Both the position numbers and the translations under genes were made by a program. DNA of 64,000 nucleotides from Spirochaetae bacterium HGW-Spirochaetae-2 (lineage in GTDB: Bacteria; Spirochaetota; Spirochaetia; Sphaerochaetales; Sphaerochaetaceae). The stretch lies in the NCBI GenBank assembly GCA_002839355.1, contig PGXW01000007.1, positions 1 through 64,000 of the forward strand. Direction: 5' to 3'. Of the stretch, positions 40,716-49,711 are shown in pieces. Position 1 is the stretch's first letter; every line of letters begins with the position of its first letter. The notes beneath the pieces are model-generated. The model did not search any database. It worked only from the letters and a program-made list of their open reading frames with translations, and had not been told where the DNA came from.

Positions 40716-41759
40716 ATGAAGAAGATTTTGAAAGGATTGCTGGTACTGTCACTCGTACTGGTATCGGGAATGTTGTTTGCTGCCGCTCAGGGAGAAGCCA
40801 TGGCATCTGATGCTCAAGTTCTTACTCCTGCGACCTACTCATGGACAGCAGGTGGTATGGGTGGTGGCTGGTACACCCAGGCTGGTGGAATGGCTGCTAT
40901 CGTAAAAAACAATGTCCCCGAAATTACCATCAAGGTTATTCCTGGTGGCGGTACGGTCAACCCTGCCAAGCTTGATGCCGCACAGGACGACTTCGGATGG
41001 GGAGTAGGGTATGTCGACAAAGCCGCTTATAATGGTACAGCACCATTGTTTGACAAGGCTTATGCGAATATCCGTGGTTTGGCGGGAAACTTCTCGGTGG
41101 ACTTCTACCACTTCCTGGCTGCCAAGAACACCGGTATCACCACCATCGACGAACTCGTAGCCAAAGTCAAAGCTGGAGAGAAGGTCAACCTCGCAGGCCC
41201 CATGGTCGGAACCAGCGAACGTGCGCTCACCTCGCTTTTGTTTGAGAACTACTACGGAATTTCCTACGAACAGATCGAAAAGAATGGCGGACGGGTCATT
41301 TATGCCGCGTATGGTGATATGGTCAACCTCTACAAGGACCGTCACGTGGATTACGTGATCGCTTGTTTGGGTCTACCCGGATCGGCAATCACCGAAATGT
41401 CCATTTCCCGCGACTCTGTCCTGCTGAAGGCTTCAGACGACCTGGTCAAATTCTCCGACAACACCTATGGTACAGTCGCATTCTCTTCCGGTCTGAACAA
41501 GATTCCTGCAGGGACCTACAAGGGCATTAATGTCGACACGCAGGCTATCGGCCACTCGACAGAAATTATCGCACGCGTGGGATTGCCGGAAATCGTAGCG
41601 TACAACTTCGTGAAGGCCCTTATGGAAAACCTTGACGAGGTCCAGTCCCTCACTCCGTCCTTCGCGAAGTATTTCTCGAAGGAAATGGCTCCAAAGACTA
41701 TGGTTCCCCTGCACCCGGGTGCCGAACGTTACTATCGTGAGATCGGAGTCATCAAGTAA
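40716..41759 (+). CDS. TAXI-family TRAP transporter substrate-binding protein
   Basis: A 347-residue exported protein with a signal peptide (KKILKGLLVLSLVLVSGMLFAAA). 'YSWTAGGMGGGWYTQAGGMAAIVK' (in part), a GTVNPAKLDAAQ region, and 'LAGPMVGTSERALTSLLFENYYG' (in part) match TAXI solute receptors. It captures an organic acid or amino acid in the periplasm for the permease encoded next. Substrate is not readable from sequence; the shared operator suggests a link to aspartate/lysine metabolism. Confidence 0.88.
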   Translation: MKKILKGLLVLSLVLVSGMLFAAAQGEAMASDAQVLTPATYSWTAGGMGGGWYTQAGGMAAIVKNNVPEITIKVIPGGGTVNPAKLDAAQDDFGWGVGYVDKAAYNGTAPLFDKAYANIRGLAGNFSVDFYHFLAAKNTGITTIDELVAKVKAGEKVNLAGPMVGTSERALTSLLFENYYGISYEQIEKNGGRVIYAAYGDMVNLYKDRHVDYVIACLGLPGSAITEMSISRDSVLLKASDDLVKFSDNTYGTVAFSSGLNKIPAGTYKGINVDTQAIGHSTEIIARVGLPEIVAYNFVKALMENLDEVQSLTPSFAKYFSKEMAPKTMVPLHPGAERYYREIGVIK

Positions 41760-41789
41760 GTACTTTCTATAAGTAGGTTTCGTATCATT

Positions 41790-41827
41790 GGGAGCGCGCT
41801 TATCTTCTGGGGAAGGTTCGCGCTCCC
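41790..41827 (+). other. Intercistronic hairpin between receptor and permease genes
   Basis: GGGAGCGCG (41790-41798) pairs with CGCGCTCCC (41819-41827), a perfect 9-bp stem without a T tract. Likely stabilises the 3' end of the receptor mRNA and lowers permease expression. Confidence 0.65.
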
Positions 41828-41856
41828 CTACATTCAGAATCAGTGGAGTGATCCGT

Positions 41857-43764
41857 ATGCGTGAAATAAAAGGTTGGATGAAATGGTTGGTGAGTATCTG
41901 TCTGGTGGGCGTTGCCCTGTTCCACCTGTATACTGCGATTTTCGGTGTGTTCCAGCCTCGGATACAGCGGGGAATCCACCTCATGGTGTTGCTTCCCATG
42001 GCATTTCTCCTGTACCCGGCTACAAAGAAGTCACCTAAGGATCGTCCCTCGATTTTCGATACTGTCTTTGCCTTAATATCGGTTGTTCCGCCGATCTACC
42101 TCATGTTCATGAACAATACATTGAACATGCGCCTGGAAATGTTCGATCCGGTTTCCCCGTTGCAGACGATTCTCGGATGGATCAACATTATCCTGATCAT
42201 CGAAGCGGTCAGACGGACCGTTGTTCCAGCCATGGCCATATTGATCAGCATTTTCTTCGTATACATATTCACAGCTCCATGGATGGGAGGCATATTCTAT
42301 TCCAAGCCTCTTGCGTTGGGCCGTATCGCGGAGATGAACTACCTGGTGACCAGCGATGGTATCTATGGGTCGATTGTGGGAGTCACCGCAACCTTTGTAG
42401 CTGTATTCGTCATATTCGGTGCATTCATGCAAAATACGAAGACCGGTGAATACTTTACGAACCTTGCCGTTTCCTTGGCAGGCAAGAGCGCAGGTGGCCC
42501 TGCGAAGATCGCCGTCATCTCTTCCGGCCTGTTCGGATCGATCAGCGGAGTTGCCGCAGCAAATGTCTACGCGACCGGCGTATTCACCATTCCCTTGATG
42601 AAGCGTCTCGGGTATCGCTCACAGTTCGCCGGAGCGGTCGAATCGGCCGCCTCGACTGGTGGTCTGCTCATGCCGCCCATCATGGGGGCCGGAGCGTTCG
42701 TCATGTCGGAGATTACCGGGATCGCCTATGTGCATATCATCAAAGCCGCCCTTTTGGGAGCTATTTTCTATTATGTGAGCATTCTCCTTCGTGTACACTT
42801 CGTCGCGAAGAAAGATGGTCTGGTTGGGATGGACAAGGATGAAGTCATTTCCACCAAGCAGATACTGAAGGATTCCTACCAGCTTATTCCCCTGATTGTC
42901 CTGGTCATTCTTCTGGTTATCGGATACTCCCCGTTCATCGCCGCTGTCTATGGTATCTTTTCGACGTTCCTGTTGACCTTCCTCAACAAGGAAACCATGA
43001 TGACTCCCGCAAAACTCTGGAACACGTTCGAGCTATCGGGCAAGAACCTGATCATGTTGGGTGTTTCCTGCGCAGGAGCGGGCATGGTGATCAGTATCGT
43101 GACCAACACCGGGTTGGCCCTTGGTATCGCCTCGGTTATCCAATCCTGGTCCGGTGGTGTCCTGTTGCCGGCTTTGATGCTCATTATGATCACCTCGATC
43201 CTCATGGGCATGGGCATGCCATGTACTCCAGCCTATATCGTGGCAGTCACAATCGGTGGACCAGCGCTGCAAGCTATGGGTATCGATGTGCTGACCGCCC
43301 ACCTGTTCGTGTTCTACTTCGCCATCCTAGCGGAAATCACACCTCCGGTAAGTATCGCCTCCTACTGTGGCGCCGCGATCGCCGGATCCGATCCATTGAA
43401 GACCGGCTTCGAAGCCATGCGAATGGCGATTGTCGGATTCATCATCCCCTATATCTTCGTGTTCAACCCGGCTTTGATGCTCAACGGTTCGCCATTGGAA
43501 GTGATCACACTCATTATTGTGGTCATGTATGCAGTGGTCACATTGGCTTCCGCCTTCCGTGGCTATTTGCATAGGATACTGAACAAGGTCGAACGGGCCC
43601 TTATGGGCTTGCTCGCGGCGGCATTGATTGTCGTCTCCTGCAACCTGGGCATCATGCACAACATGGCGTTCCAGATCGCTATCCTGGCATCTGCCGGATT
43701 AATCGTGCTGCTGTTCGTATTGGCGAAGATCAAATTGTCAAAAGGCACCGCTATCGCAGCGTAA
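41857..43764 (+). CDS. TRAP transporter fused permease (DctQ-DctM)
   Basis: A 635-residue membrane protein with many hydrophobic segments. The first about 170 residues resemble the small 4-TM subunit; 'GSISGVAAANVYATGVFTIPLMKRLGY' (in part), 'ASTGGLLMPPIMGAGAFVMSE' (in part) and 'MGMGMPCTPAYIVAV' are hallmarks of the large subunit. It is typical of TAXI systems and probably sodium- or proton-driven. ATG 41857 is 8 nt after GGAG; a longer frame is not needed. Confidence 0.9.
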   Translation: MREIKGWMKWLVSICLVGVALFHLYTAIFGVFQPRIQRGIHLMVLLPMAFLLYPATKKSPKDRPSIFDTVFALISVVPPIYLMFMNNTLNMRLEMFDPVSPLQTILGWINIILIIEAVRRTVVPAMAILISIFFVYIFTAPWMGGIFYSKPLALGRIAEMNYLVTSDGIYGSIVGVTATFVAVFVIFGAFMQNTKTGEYFTNLAVSLAGKSAGGPAKIAVISSGLFGSISGVAAANVYATGVFTIPLMKRLGYRSQFAGAVESAASTGGLLMPPIMGAGAFVMSEITGIAYVHIIKAALLGAIFYYVSILLRVHFVAKKDGLVGMDKDEVISTKQILKDSYQLIPLIVLVILLVIGYSPFIAAVYGIFSTFLLTFLNKETMMTPAKLWNTFELSGKNLIMLGVSCAGAGMVISIVTNTGLALGIASVIQSWSGGVLLPALMLIMITSILMGMGMPCTPAYIVAVTIGGPALQAMGIDVLTAHLFVFYFAILAEITPPVSIASYCGAAIAGSDPLKTGFEAMRMAIVGFIIPYIFVFNPALMLNGSPLEVITLIIVVMYAVVTLASAFRGYLHRILNKVERALMGLLAAALIVVSCNLGIMHNMAFQIAILASAGLIVLLFVLAKIKLSKGTAIAA

Positions 43765-43782
43765 TGTGCAACCACACACTTT

Positions 43783-43820
43783 GCCAGATGCTTCATTTTG
43801 TCGCATCTGGCATTTTTTTT
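43783..43820 (+). terminator. Terminator of transporter operon
   Basis: GCCAGATGC (43783-43791) pairs with GCATCTGGC (43803-43811), followed by A and eight T. It separates the transporter from the asd promoter. Confidence 0.9.
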
Positions 43821-43823
43821 CGC

Positions 43824-43878
43824 TTGACAAGACGTGAATGCATGGTACAATTTTGATACTACTCATCAAATGAGTAGT
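43824..43878 (+). promoter_or_regulatory. asd promoter with perfect operator palindrome
   Basis: TTGACA (43824-43829), 16-bp spacer, TACAAT (43846-43851). ACTACTCAT-CAA-ATGAGTAGT (43858-43878) is a perfect 9-bp inverted repeat at the expected start of transcription. It is repeated before dapA (50599-50619). Binding here would block initiation. The leader is too short for a lysine riboswitch. Confidence 0.8.
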
Positions 43879-43890
43879 TAGAGGTGAAAC

Positions 43891-44910
43891 ATGAAGAAAC
43901 CATTGTGTGTTGCAGTAGTAGGAGCTCTTGGTGCCGTCGGCCAGGAAATGACCAGGGTCCTTGAGCATTCATCGCTCGATGTCGGGACATTCAAACCGCT
44001 GGATGTGGTTTCCAATGTCGGGAAAACCGTTGTATTCCGTGGAAAGACCTGGACGGTACAAGAGTCTGGCGCCGGTAAGTTTACCGATGTCGATATAGCA
44101 TTGTTCTCAGCCGGCGCATCTGCCAGCGAAGTATTGGCTCCCCTTGCTGTCGCCGAAGGGGCTATAGTAATCGACAACTCGAGCCAGTGGCGGATGACCG
44201 ACGGAGTGCCCTTGGTGATTCCCGAAGTGAATCCCCAGGCATTGAAGACCCACAAGGGGCTTATTGCCAATCCGAATTGTTCGACTATCCAGATGCTGGT
44301 TGCCCTGAAACCCCTGCATGACAGGTTCAAGATTCGTCGGGTCGTCGTTTCCACCTACCAGGCTGTCAGTGGAAGCGGCACACCGGCAATCGAGGAATTG
44401 AAACTACAGAGTGCTGCCTTTTCCAATGGACAGAAACCGCAAGTCGCGGTGTACCCGCATCAGATAGCCTTCAACGCGATCCCGCATATCGATGTGTTCG
44501 AGGAAAACAGGTACACCAAGGAAGAGATGAAGATGGTACACGAGACGCACAAGATGCTGGACCCCGCCATCGCTGTCTCTCCGACTGCAGTACGGATCCC
44601 CGTGTTCCGGGGCCACTCCGAGTCGTTGAACATCGAATTTGTGAAGTCCTACGAATTGGAAGAGGTCTTCGCAATCCTGTCGAAGGCTCCCGGTATCGAG
44701 GTTGTCGATGATCCGCAGAATGCACGGTATCCGTTGGCACTCGAAGCCGAGGGAAAGGATCCCGTGTACGTCGGAAGGATCCGAAGGGACGTCTCATTGG
44801 AAAATGGATTGAATCTTTGGGTTGTCTCCGATAATCTGCGCAAAGGCGCGGCACTGAACGCGGTGCAGATAGCTCAGAAGTTGGTGGAGATGGATCTATT
44901 GTCCCGCTAG
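43891..44910 (+). CDS. asd: Aspartate-semialdehyde dehydrogenase
   Basis: A 339-residue enzyme. The NAD(P)-binding start is 'AVVGALGAVGQEM', the catalytic Cys is in 'ANPNCSTIQMLV', and 'GSGTPAIEEL' and 'RIPVFRGHSESLNIEF' complete the family pattern. It converts aspartyl phosphate to aspartate semialdehyde, the branch point to lysine, threonine and methionine. TAGAGGTGAAAC precedes the ATG. It is first in an operon with a flavin dehydrogenase complex, an unusual association, under the palindromic operator. Confidence 0.9.
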   Translation: MKKPLCVAVVGALGAVGQEMTRVLEHSSLDVGTFKPLDVVSNVGKTVVFRGKTWTVQESGAGKFTDVDIALFSAGASASEVLAPLAVAEGAIVIDNSSQWRMTDGVPLVIPEVNPQALKTHKGLIANPNCSTIQMLVALKPLHDRFKIRRVVVSTYQAVSGSGTPAIEELKLQSAAFSNGQKPQVAVYPHQIAFNAIPHIDVFEENRYTKEEMKMVHETHKMLDPAIAVSPTAVRIPVFRGHSESLNIEFVKSYELEEVFAILSKAPGIEVVDDPQNARYPLALEAEGKDPVYVGRIRRDVSLENGLNLWVVSDNLRKGAALNAVQIAQKLVEMDLLSR

Positions 44911-44951
44911 CGGACAGTAACGTTCGTGCCATTTGGCAAAAGGAACTACGC

Positions 44952-46142
44952 ATGGTTCAATCATATGATGTACTGGTTATCGGCGGAGGTATCATAGGCC
45001 TCTCGTGCGGTTATTACCTGACCAAGCAAGGCAAGAGGGTCGTGGTATTGGAATCGGGTGGATTCGCCGATGGCGCCTCCGGTGCCTGCGACGACATGAT
45101 ACTGTTCCAGTCGAAGAAGCCGGGCATCAACCTCGAGCTGGCTTTCGAAAGCCTGGAACTGTACAAGTCCCTGGTGGGGGAATTGGAAGATTCCCTCGGT
45201 TTCGCCAACTATGGGGGCATGGTACTTATCGAGAATGAACGGGAGTTGGAGGTGATGGAGGAATTCGTCATGCAACAACGCTCCTATGGTCTCGATGTGG
45301 AGATTCTCACCAAGGCCGCCATGCGCAAGAAGCAACCGTTCCTGCACGAACGGTTCATCGCATCGACCTACAGTCCCATGGATTCCCAGGCATATCCCTT
45401 CGCGGTCATGCATAAGTTTGCCCGCAAAGGACGCCAAATGGGCATGCAGGTCGTGCACAAGTCTCCGGTAGTCGGCATCCAAAAGGATGGTACGGGGGAT
45501 TTCCTTGTGACCACAGCCCAGAATATGCAGTACCGGGCACCCCATGTGGTCAATGCGGCGGGAGCTTGGGCCGGCAAGGTCGCCGATCTGATCGGATTGA
45601 ACGTTCCCATGGAACCTAGGAGGGGACAGATCATCATAACGGAAAAGATTCCCGCGATCGGTGAGACCAACCTGTGGAGTGCAAAATATCTCGTGACCAA
45701 ACTGAAACCCGGTATCCAGATCGATTCGACCGAAGAGGAGAAGCGATTGGGATTGGCCTTCGCGCTTACCCGGACCGAAGGCGATTCCTATCTTATCGGC
45801 AGCACGAGGGAGTTCGTCGGATATGACAAGCGGACAACCATGGAAGGGATCCGTGCGATCATCAACCAGGCGGTCTCCTTTATCCCTGTCCTCAAGGATG
45901 TAAACTTCATACGTGCGATCGCAGGATTGCGGCCCGCCACTCCCGACGGCAAGATGGTCCTTGGGGAACACGCGGGTGTCTCCGGTTTCTTCACCGCAGC
46001 CGGACATGAGGGTGATGGTATCAGCCTCGCACCGATCACCGGCAAGCTCTTGGCAGACATGGTCTGCGAGGGAAGGTCCGATGCCCGTCTGGAAGAACTG
46101 TCACCGAATCGATTTGCGAGCAATGCCAAGGAGGTCTCCTGA
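44952..46142 (+). CDS. FAD-dependent D-amino-acid/imino-acid dehydrogenase (DadA/HcnC-like)
   Basis: A 396-residue flavoprotein. It begins with the dinucleotide motif 'DVLVIGGGIIGLSCGYYL', followed by 'RVVVLESG'. The DAO-type middle includes 'VVNAAGAWAG' and the C terminus 'AGLRPATPDGKMVLG...GFFTAAGHEGDGISLAP' (in part). Homologues are the catalytic subunits of hydroxyproline, D-proline and related dehydrogenases working with BFD and ferredoxin-like partners, which follow here. It overlaps the BFD-like gene by 1 bp. Confidence 0.8.
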   Translation: MVQSYDVLVIGGGIIGLSCGYYLTKQGKRVVVLESGGFADGASGACDDMILFQSKKPGINLELAFESLELYKSLVGELEDSLGFANYGGMVLIENERELEVMEEFVMQQRSYGLDVEILTKAAMRKKQPFLHERFIASTYSPMDSQAYPFAVMHKFARKGRQMGMQVVHKSPVVGIQKDGTGDFLVTTAQNMQYRAPHVVNAAGAWAGKVADLIGLNVPMEPRRGQIIITEKIPAIGETNLWSAKYLVTKLKPGIQIDSTEEEKRLGLAFALTRTEGDSYLIGSTREFVGYDKRTTMEGIRAIINQAVSFIPVLKDVNFIRAIAGLRPATPDGKMVLGEHAGVSGFFTAAGHEGDGISLAPITGKLLADMVCEGRSDARLEELSPNRFASNAKEVS

Positions 46143-46435
46143 TGGCAAACGACAAGGATTTCTTTATTTGCCGATGTGAGGAAGTAACCCTGAGGGAAAT
46201 AGAAGAGGTCATCGATGAAGGGTACCATACCATCGATGATGTGAAACGTATAACCCGGGCTGGAATGGGATTGTGTCAGGGCCGCAGTTGCGGAAAGGTA
46301 ATTGCCCGTATCATTTCCCAGAAGACGGGAAAGCCCCTTGAAGAGGTATTGCAGACCGGCTACCGGTTCCCCGTCCGTACGGAGAAGCTGAAGGCGTTGG
46401 AAGAGGAGGGCCCCTCAGATGCAGAGAATAATTGA
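46142..46435 (+). CDS. BFD-like [2Fe-2S] subunit
   Basis: A 97-residue protein with CRC at residues 10-12 and CQGRSC near 45-50, the four ligands of bacterioferritin-associated-ferredoxin-type [2Fe-2S] domains. 'VTLREIEEVIDEGYHTIDDVKRITRAGMGLCQG' (in part) is typical of the version in HcnABC-like dehydrogenases. It sits between two flavoprotein genes with short overlaps. Confidence 0.85.
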   Translation: MANDKDFFICRCEEVTLREIEEVIDEGYHTIDDVKRITRAGMGLCQGRSCGKVIARIISQKTGKPLEEVLQTGYRFPVRTEKLKALEEEGPSDAENN

Positions 46436-46739
46436 ACATCCGGTACTCGGACCACTTCCCGAGGTTCCCATGGTGAAGATCATCGTCGACGGCGAACAGA
46501 TGGAAGCCCGCGAGGGTGAGATGATTGCGGCTGCGTTGATCGCAACCGGCAAGAAATATTTCAGGAAAACCATCAAGACCCACGAGCCGCGGGGTATCTA
46601 CTGCGGAATAGGCCGATGCACGGACTGCGTCATGACTGTCAATGGCATTCCCAATGTCCGGACCTGCATCACCCCGGTCGAGGAAGGGATGGTCATAGAA
46701 ACCCAGATGGGCTACGGCGTCTGGAAACAGGAGCAATAA
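46419..46739 (+). CDS. [2Fe-2S] ferredoxin-like subunit (HcnA-like)
   Basis: A 106-residue protein. 'VKIIVDGEQMEAREGEMIAAALIATG' (in part) followed by 'PRGIYCGIGRCTDCVMTVNGIPNVRTC' (in part) supplies the plant-type [2Fe-2S] ligands. This is the gamma/alpha small subunit of hydroxyproline or sarcosine-type dehydrogenases. It overlaps both neighbours and so is likely made stoichiometrically. Confidence 0.85.
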   Translation: MQRIIEHPVLGPLPEVPMVKIIVDGEQMEAREGEMIAAALIATGKKYFRKTIKTHEPRGIYCGIGRCTDCVMTVNGIPNVRTCITPVEEGMVIETQMGYGVWKQEQ

Positions 46740-46741
46740 CG

Positions 46742-47833
46742 ATGGAAGAGAGAGAAGTCGTAGTAATCGGGGCTGGACCGGCAGGGCTTTCCGCTGCCTT
46801 GGAGGCCGCACGTTCTGGTGCGCATGTATTGTTGGTGGATGAGAACAGCAAGCCAGGTGGGCAGCTGTTCAAGCAGATACACAAGTTTTTCGGTTCCCGA
46901 GACCATAGGGCCGGGGTCCGTGGTATCGATATCGGGACGCAACTGCTCGAGGAAGCCGATGCCCTGCGGATCGAGGTTTGGTTGGATGCAGAGGTGTGTG
47001 GAATCTTCAACCAACGGGATGTCTGGATAGTCAGGAACAAGGAAAAGTCCGTGAATGTCCGTGCACAGCGGATCATCATCGCCACCGGTGCGGTGGAGAA
47101 CTCGGTGAATTTTCCCGGTTGGTCGCTTCCAGGAGTCATGGGGGCAGGTGCTGCACAGACGATGATCAACTTGCATCGCGTGCTTCCCGGATACAAGGTG
47201 CTCATGGTGGGTTCCGGAAATGTCGGCGTCATCGTTTCCTACCAGTTGCTGCAGGCCGGAGCCGATGTGAAGGCAATCGTTGAGGCCGCTCCCCGACTTG
47301 GCGGCTATGGTGTCCATACGGCGAAAGTACGTCGTGCCGGTGTCCCATTCCACACAAGCCACACGGTGCTGGAGGCACGGGGAACCGATCATGTGGAATC
47401 CGCCACGATCGTACAGATCGACGACAAGTGGCAACCGATTCCCGGAACCGAGAAGGTCCTCGATGTCGATACTATCTGTATCGCCGCGGGATTGACTCCG
47501 TTGGTGGAGTTGGCGTTCGCCGCCGGGTGTGAACCGTTGTACAGCCCTCTATTGGGCGGTATGGTTCCTTGGCACGATGCGAGCATGTGCACCAGCATAC
47601 CGAGTATCTATATTGCTGGCGATATCTCCGGAGTCGAGGAGGCAAGCACTGCCATGGAAGAGGGGAGGATGGCCGGATTGTCTGCCGCCCATTCGCTCGG
47701 ATACGTTGCCGAACATGACTACGAGGTTGGATTCAAGGCCGCCGAGCAACGGATGCTGGCCCTGCGTTCCGGCTTGTTCGGACAAAAGCGACGTGATGCG
47801 AAAGCTGCGATAATGGCGCAAACGAGAGGATGA
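46742..47833 (+). CDS. FAD/NAD(P)-binding oxidoreductase subunit (HcnB-like)
   Basis: A 363-residue protein. 'VVVIGAGPAGLSAALEAARSG' is the FAD motif, 'LMVGSGNVGVIVSYQLLQAGADV' (in part) the second nucleotide motif, and 'IYIAGDISGVEEASTAMEEGRMAGLSAA' (in part) the C-terminal FAD contact. It matches the diaphorase-like subunit of HcnABC/hydroxyproline dehydrogenases. It shortly follows the ferredoxin-like gene and overlaps the next by ATGA. Confidence 0.85.
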   Translation: MEEREVVVIGAGPAGLSAALEAARSGAHVLLVDENSKPGGQLFKQIHKFFGSRDHRAGVRGIDIGTQLLEEADALRIEVWLDAEVCGIFNQRDVWIVRNKEKSVNVRAQRIIIATGAVENSVNFPGWSLPGVMGAGAAQTMINLHRVLPGYKVLMVGSGNVGVIVSYQLLQAGADVKAIVEAAPRLGGYGVHTAKVRRAGVPFHTSHTVLEARGTDHVESATIVQIDDKWQPIPGTEKVLDVDTICIAAGLTPLVELAFAAGCEPLYSPLLGGMVPWHDASMCTSIPSIYIAGDISGVEEASTAMEEGRMAGLSAAHSLGYVAEHDYEVGFKAAEQRMLALRSGLFGQKRRDAKAAIMAQTRG

Positions 47834-48366
47834 ATAGTATGGAACATACCATGAGTGACGATAAGGGATTGAAAGTCTCCGGTGCGCCGAATCTGGCTGA
47901 ATTGCACGCCAGCCCTTGCTACCAGTTGCCGGCCGAGGATAGACGGGCTCTCGCTGCTGTGATCGAGTGCATCGAAGGCATTCCCTGCAACCCTTGCGAG
48001 ACTGCTTGTCCCCAGCATGCCATTATTGTCGGCGATGAGATCACGAATCTGCCGATAGTCGATCTGGACAAGTGCAATGGATGTGGCATATGCGTCGCCG
48101 CATGTCCCGGTCTGGCGATATACTTGAAAAAGCATACGTTCAAGGAGGGTTTGGCCTATATCGCCTTCCCCTATGAATATGTTCCATTGCCGGTCGAGGG
48201 CCAGACGATCAAGATGGTCGACAGGCTTGGCCAGGTTGTCTGCGACGGCACGGTGTTGCGTGTGGTCAAGATCAAGAAGAACGACAGGACAGCAGTGGTG
48301 CATGCCACCTACCCGAATGGATATTACGAGCAGGTGGTGAACATGCAACGGTTGGCAACCGACTAA
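47830..48366 (+). CDS. 4Fe-4S electron-carrier subunit
   Basis: A 178-residue protein. 'CNPCETACPQHAI' and 'CNGCGICVAACPGLAI' are two [4Fe-4S] motifs in the first half. The second half is a beta-rich domain. Similar genes accompany amino-acid dehydrogenase complexes in anaerobes and probably pass electrons to a ferredoxin or quinone-like acceptor. It overlaps the previous gene by ATGA and converges on dapB-ACT. Confidence 0.8.
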   Translation: MNSMEHTMSDDKGLKVSGAPNLAELHASPCYQLPAEDRRALAAVIECIEGIPCNPCETACPQHAIIVGDEITNLPIVDLDKCNGCGICVAACPGLAIYLKKHTFKEGLAYIAFPYEYVPLPVEGQTIKMVDRLGQVVCDGTVLRVVKIKKNDRTAVVHATYPNGYYEQVVNMQRLATD

Positions 48367-49581
48367 TCAGATACCGAATTCTTCCTTGATTATCGCCACC
48401 GCCCGATCGACGTCGCTTGTCGGAGAGATATAGGAAATCTTGCTCTCCGACGTAGTTACCGCAAGTATCGGAATTCCGGCCTTTGCCATGCAGGAAAACA
48501 CCCGGTAGGCGACACCGGACTGGAATTCCATTCCCGGACCTTCGACTGTCAACTTGGTGATGTTGTCCACGATACCCAGATGGACACCGTCATGCGCTGA
48601 AACCAAGTCCCTGAGCAGCGCTTCAGTCTTGACCCGGTCCTTCGCATTGATTGTGAAGGAAACGGACAAATGTCCATTCGTCGCACCCGTATGGCTGATC
48701 ATATCGATGAACACATCATTCTCTGCCAAAACGCCATACAGATGGGAAATCACGGACATGTCGCGGGGAAGGTCTTCCAAGGAAACCAGGACTTCCTCGG
48801 GATAAGTGTAGAGGGTGGTCACCGCGCTCGATTCGTTTATCATGTCCTGCATCGAATAGATCCCGGGTTTCTGCCGAACGATATAGGCGGCCGCAGCTAT
48901 GGCACCCGTCGCGAATACTTGGCGGGAGAAGGCCTGGTGGCCGATCGATATGATCTCGTCCTGGCCAGCGAACGTCACTTCGTGCTGACCGACTATCGTT
49001 CCTCCACGCAACGAGTGGATTCCCAATTCGTCCGGCTTGCGAAGCGTGTCGGCACCTTCGCGACCACAAACGTAGCGCATTTTTTTGATCCTGACCGCAT
49101 TGATGGAGTCTGCCAACATGAGCGCGGTACCGCTGGGTGAATCCTTCTTCAGATTGTGGTGCTTCTCGATTATCTCGATATCAAACCGTTCTCCCAGTAC
49201 TTTTGTGGTGCTTTGAAGCAATTGCTGTACAAGGTTGATGCCCAGCGACATGTTTCCCGACCGGAATATGGCGATTTCTGTACTGGCCTGTGCGAGCAGG
49301 TCAAGTTCGACTTGGGTCAAGCCGGTCGTAGCCACCACAATGCCAAGTTTGCGTGCAACGGCAATGGGGAGAAACCCATGGAGTGTCTTCGGGGATGTGA
49401 AGTCGACGACCACATCGGCATCTATCGTGCATGCTTCCAAAGAGGCGAAGGTGGGGTAGGGACGGCTGACTTCGACAATGTCGATTCCAGCGACGATTTT
49501 CATATCCGACATATCTCCGATGAGGTTTGTCAGGACTGTTCCCATGCGACCGCCGCAACCGTTGAGAATTACTCTTACCAT
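48367..49581 (-). CDS. dapB: DapB fused to aspartokinase-type tandem ACT domains
   Basis: A 404-residue fusion. Residues 1 to about 250 are 4-hydroxy-tetrahydrodipicolinate reductase: 'GCGGRMG', 'DVVVDFTSP', 'VVATTGL', 'SGNMSLGINL', and the catalytic 'EKHHNLKKDSPSGTA' with both His and Lys. Residues about 265-404 resemble the regulatory end of lysine-sensitive aspartokinase: 'ISHTGATNGHLSVSFTI' and 'GPGMEFQSGVAYRVFSCMAKAGIPILAVTTSESKIS' (in part). The usual DapB is about 250-270 residues. The ACT pair suggests feedback control by lysine at this step. It lies downstream of dapA on the same strand. Confidence 0.9.
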   Translation of the reverse strand: MVRVILNGCGGRMGTVLTNLIGDMSDMKIVAGIDIVEVSRPYPTFASLEACTIDADVVVDFTSPKTLHGFLPIAVARKLGIVVATTGLTQVELDLLAQASTEIAIFRSGNMSLGINLVQQLLQSTTKVLGERFDIEIIEKHHNLKKDSPSGTALMLADSINAVRIKKMRYVCGREGADTLRKPDELGIHSLRGGTIVGQHEVTFAGQDEIISIGHQAFSRQVFATGAIAAAAYIVRQKPGIYSMQDMINESSAVTTLYTYPEEVLVSLEDLPRDMSVISHLYGVLAENDVFIDMISHTGATNGHLSVSFTINAKDRVKTEALLRDLVSAHDGVHLGIVDNITKLTVEGPGMEFQSGVAYRVFSCMAKAGIPILAVTTSESKISYISPTSDVDRAVAIIKEEFGI

Positions 49582-49681
49582 ACATCACTCCCTGTTATTG
49601 TAGTGACGTTGATGTTATATTAAAAACAAAAAAGAATCAATAATAACATTTAGTTTTAATTATATGGTTTTAAAAGAACGA

Positions 49682-49701
49682 CCTCCGAAAAGTATCGGAG
49701 G
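49682..49701 (-). terminator. Partial terminator or attenuator between dapA and dapB-ACT
   Basis: CCTCCGA pairs with TCGGAGG around a 6-nt loop, followed on the minus strand by TCGTTCTTTTAAAA. The T tract is imperfect, so some read-through into dapB-ACT is likely. Confidence 0.5.
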
Positions 49702-49711
49702 CCATGTGTGC

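Noticed and set aside
43830-43890. Lysine (L-box) riboswitch before asd or dapA
   Set aside because: The leaders are only about 30-50 nt and contain a protein-type palindrome; an L-box needs roughly 170 nt.
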